A stretch of DNA of 64,000 nucleotides, from NCBI RefSeq assembly GCF_051860665.1, contig NZ_JBHYDM010000009.1, positions 130,445 through 194,444 of the forward strand, read 5' to 3'. Under the pieces are notes generated by a model. It was not told the origin of the DNA. It did no database searches and worked only from the letters and a program-made list of their open reading frames with translations. Source of the stretch: Falsiroseomonas sp051860665. GTDB taxonomy: Bacteria > Pseudomonadota > Alphaproteobacteria > Acetobacterales > Acetobacteraceae. Position numbers and translations under genes: made by a program. This document shows positions 1 through 8,425 of this stretch, in pieces. Position 1 is the stretch's first letter, and the number at the start of each line of letters is the position of its first letter.

Positions 1-3000
1 GTGGAAGCCAGCGAGAGGTCGCCCTGGCGGGTGACGGTGAAGCTGTGCACGGTGACGCCGCTGCCCGTGCCCTCGGCCTGGCTCAGGCTGCCGGGGGCGA
101 TCGCATAGCTGAAGGGCGGCGCATCGTCGTTCAGGATGGCGCCGCTGGCGGTGGCCAGCACCTGGCCGCCGGGGCCGCGCAGGGTGATGGCGAAGGCCTC
201 GTCCGCCTCCAGCGTCGCATCGCGCTGCACGCGCACCTTCAGCACCTGGCTTTCCTGGCCCTCGGCGAAGCTGATGGTGCCGGAGGGCAGGACATTGCCC
301 ATGAAATCCGCGGCATTGGCGGCCGCCGGGCCGCTGCCGGTGGCGGACCAGCTCAGCTCGGCGGCCGAAAGCGTGCCGCTGCGGGTGACGGTGTATTCGT
401 AGACGGTGACGCCCGTGCCGGTGCCTTCCGCCCGGCTGGCGGCGGTGCTGGCGAGGCTGGCAGTGAAGGCCGGCGGCGGCGCGTCGTCATTGCCGATGGT
501 GGCGTCGGCGGTGGCCAGCACCTGGCCGCCGGGGGCGCGGAGCGTGAGGGCGAAGGCCTCGTCCACCTCCACCGTCGCATCGCGCAGCACGCGCACCTTC
601 ACCACCTGGCTGTCCTGGCCCTCGGCGAAGCTGATGGTGCCGGAGGGCAGCACGCCGCCCAGGAAGTCCGCGGCATCGGCCGCGGCCGGGCCGGTGCCGG
701 CGACGGACCAGGCGAGCTGCGTGGCGGAGAGCTCACCCTCCCGCGTCACGGTGAATTCGTGCACCGTGACGCCGCTGCCGGTGCCTTCCGCGCGGCTGCT
801 GCTGGCGGGGGTGATGGCGTAGCTGTCGCGCTGGGTGTCGTCGTCCAGCAGGGTCACGCTGGCGCTGGCATCGGACAGCACCACGCCGTCACCGGCGTCG
901 TGCAGGGTGACGCGGAAGCTTTCGTCCTGCTCGGCGGTGCCATCGCGCAGGGTGCGCACCTTGATGATCTGGCTCACCTCGCCGGCGGCGAAGCTGACGG
1001 TGCCGCCGGGCACCACGCCGCCCAGGAAATCCGCCGCATTCGCCGGCTGGTCGCCCTCGCCCTGCACGGACCAGCGGGCGGTCGCGGCGATATCGAGGTT
1101 GCCGCTGCGGGTTACCACGAATTCGTGCACCGTCAGGCCGCTGCTGGTGCCCTCCGTGCGCGCGGGGATGGTCGCGGCGATATCGAGCAGGGCGGGAGGC
1201 TGGTCGTCATCGAGGATGGCCACGTGGGCGGCGACGGTCCCCACACCCGGCAGGGGCTGCCCGTCATTCAGCTCAAGGAAAAAGCCTTCATCCTGCTCAT
1301 CGAGGCTGTCCTTGGCGATGTGGACCGTGACCGTGAATTCCGTTTCGCCGGGGTTGAAGGTCGCGACGCCGGACATCGCCTGGCCGGGCGCGAAATCGGC
1401 CACCGAGGAATTGGCATAGCCCGCCGAGTCCTGGAACCCGGTCAGGATCGACCAGGTCACCTGATCGGTGCCCGAGGCCTGGTCGCGGACGATCACGAAT
1501 GTCACCGGCGTCCAGCCCGCGCCTGTGCCTTCCAGCACCTGCCGGGAGGGGGCTCCCGCGATGGTGAAGACGGTCGGCTCCACATCATCCGTGAGGATGA
1601 TGCCCGTGGCGGAGGTATTGGCGAAGACGACCCCCGCCGGCAGGGAGGTGAAACCCACCTGGAAGGTTTCGTCCGGCTCGACGCTATCGTCCTGCAGGAC
1701 CTCGAACTGGATGAGCCGGCTCAGCTCGCCTTCCTCGAAGGTGATGGTGCCCGACGGCGTGGTGTCGAAGGCGAAGTCCCAGCCATCGGCACTGTTCGCG
1801 CCACCGGGAGAAACCGTCCAGGACAGGGTCGGCGTGGGAGTGTCCGCGTGGCTGCGGGTGACGCGGAACTGGTGGATGGTCGTGCCGCCGCCCGTACCCT
1901 CCAGGACACCATCCGGCTCCAGCGCCTCGATGGTGATGATCTGGGTCGGCGGCGGTGCGGTCTCCGGCTCGTCATCGTCCAGCACGGTCGTCCAGACCTG
2001 CGAATCGGCCGAGAGGCTGGTGCGATGGGACGGGGATTCGAGCACCACGCCGAAGCGCTCATCGGCCTCGATCTCGGCATCCCGCTGCACCCGCACCTTG
2101 ATGGTCTGCGTGGCCTCGCCGGCGGCGAAGGAGACGGTGCCGGAGGGCAGCACGCCCCCCAGGAAGTCGGCGGCCCCGGCCCCGCCGGCCTCGGTCACGA
2201 CACGCCAGGCGGCGGTGCTGGCCAGGGACAGGTCGCCGCTGCGCGTCACCGTGAAGGTGATCACGCGCACGCCGCCGCCCGTGCCTTCCGCCACGCTGTC
2301 CTGATCCACCCCGATGGCGAGCTGCGCCAGGGGGAAGTCGTCGTCGCGCACGGTGATCTCGGCGGAGCTATTGCTGAAGCGGTAGCCGGAAGGGAGGTCC
2401 AGCAGGCGGAAGCTGTAGGTCTCGTCCGTCTCCGCCTCACGGTCGGCGCGCAGCTGCAGCGTCACCAGCTTCTGCGTCTCACCCTCGGCGAAGGTCACAA
2501 GGCCGGAGGGCAGGACATTGCCGACGAAGTCCGAGGCATCGACACCGGTGTAGGAGAAGTTCTGCACCAGCCAGCTGAACTGGACGGACCCCACCCCGGA
2601 TGTGCGCTGGACCAGGAAGCTGTGGGTGGTGGCGCCGCCATCCGACCCCTCCGCATAATCCGTGCTCAGCGGGGCGAGGCTGACATAGGTGGGGTTGCTG
2701 TCGTCGTCGAAGATGGTGCCGGCGACGGTGGCATTGCCGATCTGGGCCCCGCCGCTGGCATTGCTCAGCGTGAAGACGAAGGTCTCGTTCGGCTCGACAG
2801 TCAGGTCGCCTGCGACCCGGATCGTCACGACCTTGGAGGATTCGCCCGGTGCGAAGGTCACCTGCCCGCCATTGGTGATGAAGTCCCACGCGTCGGTCGG
2901 CTGGCTGCCCTGGCCTGACACCCGCCAGGTGGCGGTGGTGGTGCCGCTAAGGGTGCCGCTCCGTTCGATGGTGACGTGGAAGTCGGTCGCGTTCTGGTCG

Positions 3001-3045
3001 CCTTCCGTCCGCTGCGTCGGCACGGGGTAGACGTTGAGGCGGGGC
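1..3045 (-). repeat. Tandem Calx-beta coding repeats (8 full units plus 1 partial)
   Basis: Approximate unit borders, placed at the DDD/NDD ends, are 2700-3045, 2330-2695, 1965-2330, 1575-1960, 1200-1575, 830-1195, 475-830, 115-475 and 1-115. The two units at 115-830 are nearly identical at DNA level. The stretch around 265-290 recurs exactly 360 bp away around 625-650. Units nearer the N-terminus are more diverged, so the distal repeats look like recent duplications. Confidence 0.8.
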
Positions 3046-3488
3046 GGCGGGCCGTTGATGCCATCGGCATAGACATCCTGGACTCCGGTGACCTCGTAGC
3101 TGCCGGAGTTCGTGCCGGTGAAGGCAAAGCCCAGGTAATAGGTGCCCGAATAGTCCGGCACGAAGTCCAGCAGCGTGCTCATCGCGCTGCCGAAGTTGCC
3201 GTCGGAGTCGTAGTGCAGCAGCAGGTAGCCGGACGAGTCCAGGATGGTCAGCTCAAGGGTGCCGCCGCTGCCCGAGGACCGGAAATCGTAGGAGCTGCCG
3301 GCTTCCAGTTGCACCCGCACGAAATCGAGGCCGAGCGAGGAGGGGATGAAGTCGACGACCCGGCCTGTGCGGTCGGCGCCATCCTGGCCGGAGACGGCCG
3401 TAAAGGTCAGCGTGCTGTCGACACTGTTGTAGAGGCTGCGCACCGCAGCGGCGTATTCCGCCGGCCAATAGGGGCTGCGCTCGACCAT
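1..3488 (-). CDS. Giant Calx-beta repeat protein, 5' part only (runs off the left edge)
   Basis: Open reading frame of 1,162 codons with no stop before the window edge, so the C-terminus is missing. Residues 1 to about 145 resemble a bacterial pre-peptidase C-terminal (PPC) beta-sandwich, with the segments VRVQLEAGSSYDF and GTYYLGFAFTG. From about residue 148 there are eight complete Calx-beta units of 115-128 residues and the start of a ninth. Each unit carries a core like DFLGGVLPSGTVSFAAGE, then a VExDE acidic stretch, and ends in DDD or NDD. Calx-beta units bind calcium and are common in adhesins and type I-secreted proteins. No signal peptide is visible, which fits secretion by a C-terminal signal outside the window. 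The ATG at 3488 is the first start after an in-frame stop. It lies 76 nt downstream of the UdgX gene on the same strand. Substrate or adhesion target is unknown. Confidence 0.85.
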   Translation of the reverse strand, partial: MVERSPYWPAEYAAAVRSLYNSVDSTLTFTAVSGQDGADRTGRVVDFIPSSLGLDFVRVQLEAGSSYDFRSSGSGGTLELTILDSSGYLLLHYDSDGNFGSAMSTLLDFVPDYSGTYYLGFAFTGTNSGSYEVTGVQDVYADGINGPPPRLNVYPVPTQRTEGDQNATDFHVTIERSGTLSGTTTATWRVSGQGSQPTDAWDFITNGGQVTFAPGESSKVVTIRVAGDLTVEPNETFVFTLSNASGGAQIGNATVAGTIFDDDSNPTYVSLAPLSTDYAEGSDGGATTHSFLVQRTSGVGSVQFSWLVQNFSYTGVDASDFVGNVLPSGLVTFAEGETQKLVTLQLRADREAETDETYSFRLLDLPSGYRFSNSSAEITVRDDDFPLAQLAIGVDQDSVAEGTGGGVRVITFTVTRSGDLSLASTAAWRVVTEAGGAGAADFLGGVLPSGTVSFAAGEATQTIKVRVQRDAEIEADERFGVVLESPSHRTSLSADSQVWTTVLDDDEPETAPPPTQIITIEALEPDGVLEGTGGGTTIHQFRVTRSHADTPTPTLSWTVSPGGANSADGWDFAFDTTPSGTITFEEGELSRLIQFEVLQDDSVEPDETFQVGFTSLPAGVVFANTSATGIILTDDVEPTVFTIAGAPSRQVLEGTGAGWTPVTFVIVRDQASGTDQVTWSILTGFQDSAGYANSSVADFAPGQAMSGVATFNPGETEFTVTVHIAKDSLDEQDEGFFLELNDGQPLPGVGTVAAHVAILDDDQPPALLDIAATIPARTEGTSSGLTVHEFVVTRSGNLDIAATARWSVQGEGDQPANAADFLGGVVPGGTVSFAAGEVSQIIKVRTLRDGTAEQDESFRVTLHDAGDGVVLSDASASVTLLDDDTQRDSYAITPASSSRAEGTGSGVTVHEFTVTREGELSATQLAWSVAGTGPAAADAADFLGGVLPSGTISFAEGQDSQVVKVRVLRDATVEVDEAFALTLRAPGGQVLATADATIGNDDAPPPAFTASLASTAASRAEGTGTGVTVYEYTVTRSGTLSAAELSWSATGSGPAAANAADFMGNVLPSGTISFAEGQESQVLKVRVQRDATLEADEAFAITLRGPGGQVLATASGAILNDDAPPFSYAIAPGSLSQAEGTGSGVTVHSFTVTRQGDLSLAS

Positions 3489-3564
3489 GACGACCTGGCT
3501 CCGAAGACTTTTCGGAACGTTAAAGGACCGTCAGGTCGCTGACAATCTGGTATATCTTGAGCGA

Positions 3565-5058
3565 TTACAACCCCTGCGTGTGCGCCCTCGCCGCCTGCAG
3601 ATCGGCCACGAAAGCCGCGAAGGCATCCGTCTGTGCCTCCGGATCCGGCAGGCGCAGCAGGTAGCTGGGATGCACCGTGGCAAAGACCGGCTGGCCGCCG
3701 AGCGCCGTCACCACCTGCCCGCGAGTCTTCAGCACCGGAAGTTTCCGGCCCGTCAGCGCCGTCAGCGCGGAGGCGCCCAGCGAGACCACCAGGCGGGGCG
3801 CCACCGCCGCCACCTCCCGCGCCAGGAAGGGGCGGTAGTAGGTGATGTCGCCGGCATCCGGGGACTGGTGGATGCGGCGCTTGCCCGTGGGCGTGAATTT
3901 GAAGTGTTTCACGGCGTTGGTCAGATAGGCCTCGCGGCGTTCCACGCCGGCCTGGGCCAGGGCGCGGTCCAGCAGGCGTCCCGCCGGGCCGACGAAGGGG
4001 CGGCCGGCGATATCCTCCTCATCCCCTGGCTGCTCGCCGACGAACATCAGCGCCGCGCCGAGGGGACCCTCGCCGAAGACCGGCTGGGTGGCGCGGGCGG
4101 CGAAGGGAGGAAGGTCGGGGCGGGCGAGCAGCTCCTCGCGCAGCGCGGCCAGGGCCATGGCGGGGTCGGCGGGGGCGTCGATCGGCGTCGGCATGCCCTG
4201 GGCAACGTGCGGCGGCGCGGAAAGATGCCGCGCGAGCTGGGGGCGCGGATTGGGGGCCGAAGCCTGCCGCTCCACCATCTCCGCCACCCGGCGCGGCGCT
4301 TCCGCCATCAGGCGCGGAATCTCCGCCGCTTCCGGCAGGTTGCGCCAGTATTTGCGCGGCATCTCGGCCCGCATGGCGCCGGGCTTGAGGCGGGCGGGAT
4401 TGAAGATGCTGGCGTAATAGGCGCGCCAGAGCGGCTCCATCGCATCATCCGGCGGCACATCGGCCCGCCGCCCGCCCGGGCCGAAGGACAGCGCCGTGCC
4501 ATCCCAGGCCACGGACCGGCGCGGCGTGACGATGGACCAGCGCAGGCTGGCGAAGCGCCGGACGAAGAATTCCGCCTCCGCCTCCTCGATATAATGGTCG
4601 GGCTCGAACCAGGCGATGTGGCGCGGCCCGTCCTCGGCCTGCACTTCGCGGAAGCGGACGAAGGCATGCATCTTGTGGGCGTCGCGCCGCACCGCCTTCA
4701 CCAGGGCGCCGAGGCGGATCACGCCGGGGTCGGTCGCCGCCTGCATCAGGTGGCGCTCGCCATGCACCAGGCGCCAGAGCAGGCCGTAGAGCAGTGCGAA
4801 GCGTTGCGGGTCGCTGTGGCGGATGGCGATCTCCGCCTGGTCGAGGAAGGCGCGCGGCACGCTGAAGGGTGCGGCGGAGGGGGGCGGCGCGGGCGCTTGC
4901 GCCAGCAGGCCGGGCAGTTCGCCGGCGACGAGCCATTCCGCCTGCTCGGGCGGAATCTCGGCCGCCACCAGCCCGCGCGCCGCCCGCCGCCATGCGGAAA
5001 AATCCGCCGGACCGGGCAGGGTGACGGCCACCCCCTGCCGCAGGGCCGGGGCGGGCAT
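3565..5058 (-). CDS. UdgX-family uracil-DNA glycosylase with N-terminal DUF4130 (TIGR03915-type) domain
   Basis: 497 residues. Residues 1 to about 255 match the DUF4130/TIGR03915 'DNA metabolism' module, which partners the radical SAM protein encoded upstream. Residues 300-497 are a family-4-like uracil-DNA glycosylase of the UdgX type: GEQPGDEEDIAG at 341-352, the UdgX hallmark KRRIHQSP at 393-400, and the VHPSYLLRLP motif with His463. In characterised UdgX the histidine of KRRIHQSP (here His397) forms a covalent link to the abasic site after uracil excision. All these residues are intact. The start overlaps the stop of the upstream radical SAM gene by one base (TGATG), so the two are translationally coupled and share its SOS-box promoter. 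A role in repair of uracil or modified bases is inferred. Confidence 0.9.
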   Translation of the reverse strand: MPAPALRQGVAVTLPGPADFSAWRRAARGLVAAEIPPEQAEWLVAGELPGLLAQAPAPPPSAAPFSVPRAFLDQAEIAIRHSDPQRFALLYGLLWRLVHGERHLMQAATDPGVIRLGALVKAVRRDAHKMHAFVRFREVQAEDGPRHIAWFEPDHYIEEAEAEFFVRRFASLRWSIVTPRRSVAWDGTALSFGPGGRRADVPPDDAMEPLWRAYYASIFNPARLKPGAMRAEMPRKYWRNLPEAAEIPRLMAEAPRRVAEMVERQASAPNPRPQLARHLSAPPHVAQGMPTPIDAPADPAMALAALREELLARPDLPPFAARATQPVFGEGPLGAALMFVGEQPGDEEDIAGRPFVGPAGRLLDRALAQAGVERREAYLTNAVKHFKFTPTGKRRIHQSPDAGDITYYRPFLAREVAAVAPRLVVSLGASALTALTGRKLPVLKTRGQVVTALGGQPVFATVHPSYLLRLPDPEAQTDAFAAFVADLQAARAHTQGL

Positions 5059-6308
5059 CAGAACAGCGCCATCTGCACGGGCCTTGCGCTGGCCGCGAAG
5101 GCGGTGGCGGGCAGCAGGCGGTTGCGCAGCCCGGCGCCCTCCAGCCCCCGCGGCACATGGTCCGCCAGCACAACGAAAGGCAACACCTTGGCCAGGCTGA
5201 CGCGCAGCCGGGCGAGGTCGGCCACGCGCAGCCGCGTATGCCGCCGCGCCGCGATCAGCCGGTGCACCGTCTTCGCCCCCAGCCCGGGCACGCGCAGCAG
5301 CATTTCCCGAGATGCCCTGTTCAAATCCACCGGGAAGCTGTCCCGCGATTGCAGCGCCCAGGCCGTCTTCGGGTCCAGCTCCAGGTCCAGCATGCCGCCC
5401 TGTCCGCCGGCCAGGATCTCCTCGCGGGAGAATCCATAGAAGCGCAGCAGCCAGTCGGCCTGGTAGAGGCGGTGCTCCCGCACCAGCGGCGGCGGCGCCG
5501 GCGGCAGCAGGCGGGAGGCGTCGGGTATCGGGCTATAGGCGGAGTAGTAGACCCGCCGCATCCGGTAGCCGGCATAGAGATCCGTCGCCGTGCCCAGGAT
5601 GGCGCCGTCATCCGCCCCATCGGCGCCCACGATCATCTGCGTGCTCTGCCCCGCCGGCGCGAATCTTTTTGGCAAGGCCCGCCGGGCGGTCCTGGCCTCG
5701 TCCTGCGCGCCCTCGATGCGGGTCCGCAGCCCCGCCATGGCGTGGCGAATCCGCGAAAAATCCTTGTCGGGGGCCAGGGATTCCAACCCGGCGACGGTCG
5801 GCAGCTCCATGTTGATCGACAGCCGGTCGGCATAGAGCCCGGCCTCCGCCAGCAGCTCGGGCGCCGCATCGGGGATGGTCTTCAGGTGGATATAGCCGCG
5901 AAACCCATGCTCCAGCCGCAGCACGCGGGCCACCCGCACCACCTGTTCCATGGTGTAGTCCGGCGAGCGGATGATGCCGGAGGAGAGGAACAACCCCTCG
6001 ATCGTATTGCGCCGGTAGAAGCCCAGCGTCAGCTGGACCACCTCCTCCACCGTGAAACGCGCGCGCGGCGTATTGGAGGAGGCGCGGTTGATGCAATAGG
6101 CGCAGTCGAAGACGCAGGCATTGGTCAGCAGCAGCTTCAGCAGCGAGATGCAGCGCCCATCGGGCGCATAGGCATGGCAGATGCCGCTGCCCTCCGTGCT
6201 GCCGAGCCCGCCCTTCAGGCTGTTGCGCTTCGTGGTGCCGGAGGAGGCGCAGGAGGCATCGTATTTGGCGGCGTCGGCCAGGATCTCGAGCTTGCGAAGC
6301 AGCTCCAT
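5058..6308 (-). CDS. Radical SAM protein linked to UDG (TIGR03916-type putative DNA modification/repair protein)
   Basis: 416 residues. The radical SAM cysteine motif is C65-x3-C69-x2-C72 in NACVFDCAYCINR, so a 4Fe-4S/SAM radical enzyme is expected. The C-terminal part (about 328-375) is a helix-hairpin-helix DNA-binding unit, LLRVPGLGAKTVHRLIAARR. The family is almost always encoded next to a DUF4130/UDG partner, as here, and is thought to act on DNA, but its reaction is not known. The ATG at 6308 follows a perfect SOS box 28-42 nt upstream, so this is the first gene of a damage-inducible operon. The next gene (UdgX) overlaps by one base. Confidence 0.9.
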   Translation of the reverse strand: MELLRKLEILADAAKYDASCASSGTTKRNSLKGGLGSTEGSGICHAYAPDGRCISLLKLLLTNACVFDCAYCINRASSNTPRARFTVEEVVQLTLGFYRRNTIEGLFLSSGIIRSPDYTMEQVVRVARVLRLEHGFRGYIHLKTIPDAAPELLAEAGLYADRLSINMELPTVAGLESLAPDKDFSRIRHAMAGLRTRIEGAQDEARTARRALPKRFAPAGQSTQMIVGADGADDGAILGTATDLYAGYRMRRVYYSAYSPIPDASRLLPPAPPPLVREHRLYQADWLLRFYGFSREEILAGGQGGMLDLELDPKTAWALQSRDSFPVDLNRASREMLLRVPGLGAKTVHRLIAARRHTRLRVADLARLRVSLAKVLPFVVLADHVPRGLEGAGLRNRLLPATAFAASARPVQMALF

Positions 6309-6335
6309 GGGTCGGACATCCGAAAGGTATTGTCA

Positions 6336-6350
6336 GTTCATGTTATGTTC
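6336..6350 (-). promoter_or_regulatory. SOS box (LexA operator), GTTC-N7-GTTC
   Basis: The plus strand reads GTTC-ATGTTAT-GTTC, an exact match to the direct-repeat LexA operator of Alphaproteobacteria. It lies 28-42 nt upstream of the radical SAM start codon, where a repressor would cover the promoter. This predicts LexA/RecA-controlled expression of the radical SAM-UdgX operon. Confidence 0.75.
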
Positions 6351-6459
6351 TATAGCGCGTCTGACAAGGGGAAGGCTATGCGCAAAGGCGTGAAGGATCC
6401 GGCGCGCTCCGGCGGTCGCTGCAGCTTGTCCGGACAATTTTTCGAAGTCACGATCGACC

Positions 6460-6678
6460 ATGATGGCGCGCCCGACCCAACCCGACCTGGCCGAAACCCT
6501 GCCCGCACCGCCGGCGGGCGAAAGCCTGGCCGCGATCCTGGCCCGGCTGCGGCAATTGGCCGTGGCGGCGCTGGATGCCGGGCATCCCCTGGCCGCGGCG
6601 CAGATGGCAGGCCTGGCGGACCGGCTGGAGGCCGAGACCTGGCCGCTGCCCGCCCGCCCCGACTACAAGATACCCTGA
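6460..6678 (+). CDS. Small hypothetical protein (72 aa)
   Basis: Short, mostly alpha-helical and alanine-rich protein (ARLRQLAVAALDAGHPLAAA) with no recognised domain. It is transcribed divergently from the radical SAM gene, with 151 nt between them containing the SOS box. Its 3' end overlaps the converging gene at 6663-7079 by 16 nt. No strong ribosome-binding site precedes either of the two adjacent ATGs. The amino acid composition looks coding and the frame is clean, but the gene is only moderately supported. Control by the same SOS box is possible because of the divergent layout. Confidence 0.45.
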   Translation: MMARPTQPDLAETLPAPPAGESLAAILARLRQLAVAALDAGHPLAAAQMAGLADRLEAETWPLPARPDYKIP

Positions 6679-7079
6679 CCAGCGGCGCCTTCCGGCGCCC
6701 CGCCCTGCAGCCGCAGCGTGGCCGCGGTGATCCGGTGCTGCATCTCCAGCAGCGGCCGGTTGTCCGCCAGGCTGAACAGGAAGGCGTTCTCGGCGAAGGC
6801 GTCGCGCAGATAGTGGCCGGTGGGCGCCGGGCAGCCCGCATAGGTCAGGCGCAGGAACTGCACCAGCAGCAGCGAGCGCACCATATGCACGGCCACCAGG
6901 TCGCGCAGCAGGATGGTCGATTCCATCTCCCGCTCCAGATGCGCCAGCAGGTTCATGGCGGTGAACCAGGGGCCATGGCGCAGCAGGCGGATGCGGTCCG
7001 GATAGAGCAGCAGGTGCCCGCCCATGCCATGCAGGCGGGCGAGCGGCGGGCCGGCTTCGTGCTCGCCCCCTGCTGCCAT
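6663..7079 (-). CDS. Hypothetical protein, possibly PH-like fold (138 aa)
   Basis: Starts at the ATG whose last two bases begin the stop codon of the upstream hydratase (TGATG), so it is very likely translated with that gene. The centre (HLLLYPDRIRLLRHG, then MVRSLLLVQFLRLTYAG) resembles the strand pattern of small bacterial PH-like domains. That reading is a guess from the pattern. No catalytic motif or membrane segment is evident. The coupling to the hydratase suggests a shared role, but I do not recognise the family. Confidence 0.65.
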   Translation of the reverse strand: MAAGGEHEAGPPLARLHGMGGHLLLYPDRIRLLRHGPWFTAMNLLAHLEREMESTILLRDLVAVHMVRSLLLVQFLRLTYAGCPAPTGHYLRDAFAENAFLFSLADNRPLLEMQHRITAATLRLQGGAPEGAAGQGIL

Positions 7080-7879
7080 CAGCTGCCCAGGGAACTGCCG
7101 AGTGGGGCGACGCGGCAGGCCAGGCTGCCGCGCCCCGTCATCTCGCCCAGCAGCAGCCCGCCTGCTGCCGGCACCGGCAGCATGCCGGTCTGGCTGCCGA
7201 GCGTGATGACCTCCCCCGCCCGGGGCAGGTGGCCGAGGCCCAGGCAGCGGTCGCGCCAGCCCGTCAGCAGTTCGACCAGCGGCATGGCGCGATGCGGGCC
7301 GAGGTGATGGGCGACGGTGATGCCATCCACGCTGAGGCGCATCTCCAGCGCCTCCGCATCCTTCCAGCTCCATTCGCCCGTGGCGGGGCCGAAGACGCAG
7401 CTGCCGTTGGAGACGCAATCGGCCAGCTTCTCGAGGTCCCCGGCCGGGTGGTCCGGCGTGAAGCGGCTTTCGACGAATTCGAAGAGCAGGACGAGATCGG
7501 CCAGGGCCGGCAGCTCCGCCGGCTGCAGCGCCGCCAGCGCCGCGCGATCCAGCCCCTGGCGCAGCCGCAGCGCCACTTCCAGCTCCATCGCCGTGCCGGG
7601 CGGCAGGCGCAGCGGGGCCTCGGTGACGGGGGAAAGCCGTGCGGCGGGCAGCGGGGCGGCGATGGGCTGGCCCAGGGTGCGGCCCACCTTCCAGCCGGCG
7701 ATGGACCAGCCGAGCGCGGCATAGGTCGCCGCCTGCATCGCCTCGGCCTCCGCGATCGTCGTCGGGCGCAGCGCCTCCGGCAGGCCCGGGATGGGGGCGC
7801 GGCGGCCGCGGCGGATCTCGGCCAGCAGCGCGGCGGCGCCGGCGATGCGCGATTCGGGGGTCGATTCGGTCTCGAACAT
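7079..7879 (-). CDS. 2-keto-4-pentenoate hydratase-like protein (FAH superfamily)
   Basis: 266 residues with the fumarylacetoacetate-hydrolase/MhpD fold signature. GWKVGRTLGQPIAAPL near residues 46-61 is the substrate-side loop, MELEVALRL carries metal-ligand acidic residues, and the later FEFVESRF segment also fits. The family hydrates 2-hydroxypenta-2,4-dienoates in meta-cleavage pathways or decarboxylates related keto acids. No other aromatic-degradation gene is adjacent, so the substrate is open. The ATG at 7879 has a GGAG ribosome-binding site. Its stop is fused to the start of the next gene (6663-7079). Confidence 0.8.
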   Translation of the reverse strand: MFETESTPESRIAGAAALLAEIRRGRRAPIPGLPEALRPTTIAEAEAMQAATYAALGWSIAGWKVGRTLGQPIAAPLPAARLSPVTEAPLRLPPGTAMELEVALRLRQGLDRAALAALQPAELPALADLVLLFEFVESRFTPDHPAGDLEKLADCVSNGSCVFGPATGEWSWKDAEALEMRLSVDGITVAHHLGPHRAMPLVELLTGWRDRCLGLGHLPRAGEVITLGSQTGMLPVPAAGGLLLGEMTGRGSLACRVAPLGSSLGS

Positions 7880-7985
7880 CTTCGCTCTCCGCGGGCTTTG
7901 CGGGGAGCCTAGGACGCGGGCGTCCGGCGGGGAACCGGGCCGGCGGAGGCGGGGTCCGGGAAGCGGCCGCTCGATAAGGCGGTGC

Positions 7986-8264
7986 TCAGACCGGGCTGCC
8001 GTTCCACACCGGGAAACTGCCGCTGGCGACCGGCAGGCCGGGGCGGCGCCAGGCGGCGCGCCAGGCGACCTGGTCGAAGACCATGCCCATATGCACGAAC
8101 TGGCCGCCGCCGGTGACCTCGATCTCGGCCACCGCGCCGCGCAGGGCGGGCGGGATCTGCTCCATCGCATGCGCCACCAGCTCGTGCCGCGGCACGCCGT
8201 GGATGGTGCCGGCATCGATCGGCAGATGGGCCTGGGTGCCGGGCGGGACGAAGTCGAAGGGCAT
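7986..8264 (-). CDS. Hypothetical protein (92 aa)
   Basis: Short protein without signal peptide or membrane segment, with a sequence such as GRF-free EIEVTGGGQFVHMGMVFDQVAW suggesting a small beta-rich domain. The ATG at 8264 is preceded by a GGAG motif at good spacing. It lies on the same strand 106 nt upstream of the hydratase gene and divergent to lolA. The family is not recognised. Confidence 0.6.
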   Translation of the reverse strand: MPFDFVPPGTQAHLPIDAGTIHGVPRHELVAHAMEQIPPALRGAVAEIEVTGGGQFVHMGMVFDQVAWRAAWRRPGLPVASGSFPVWNGSPV

Positions 8265-8425
8265 CGGAAGGCTCCGCTGGTTCGGGCGGCCGGGGACCCG
8301 TTTCTCGGGCGGAGGATGGCGGTTCTGGCCATCGGCCTCGGCGCATTAGACCCCGCGCGGGATTGAGATGAGGTTAATGCGGCAGGGCCTTTCCGGGACG
8401 GCGCCGATGGGCCATCTGCCAGGGC

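Noticed and set aside
45..2918. Long plus-strand open frame opposite the Calx-beta gene
   Set aside because: Its translation is Gly/Ala/Arg/His-rich with no domain. The minus strand carries clear Calx-beta repeats, so the plus frame is a GC-bias shadow.
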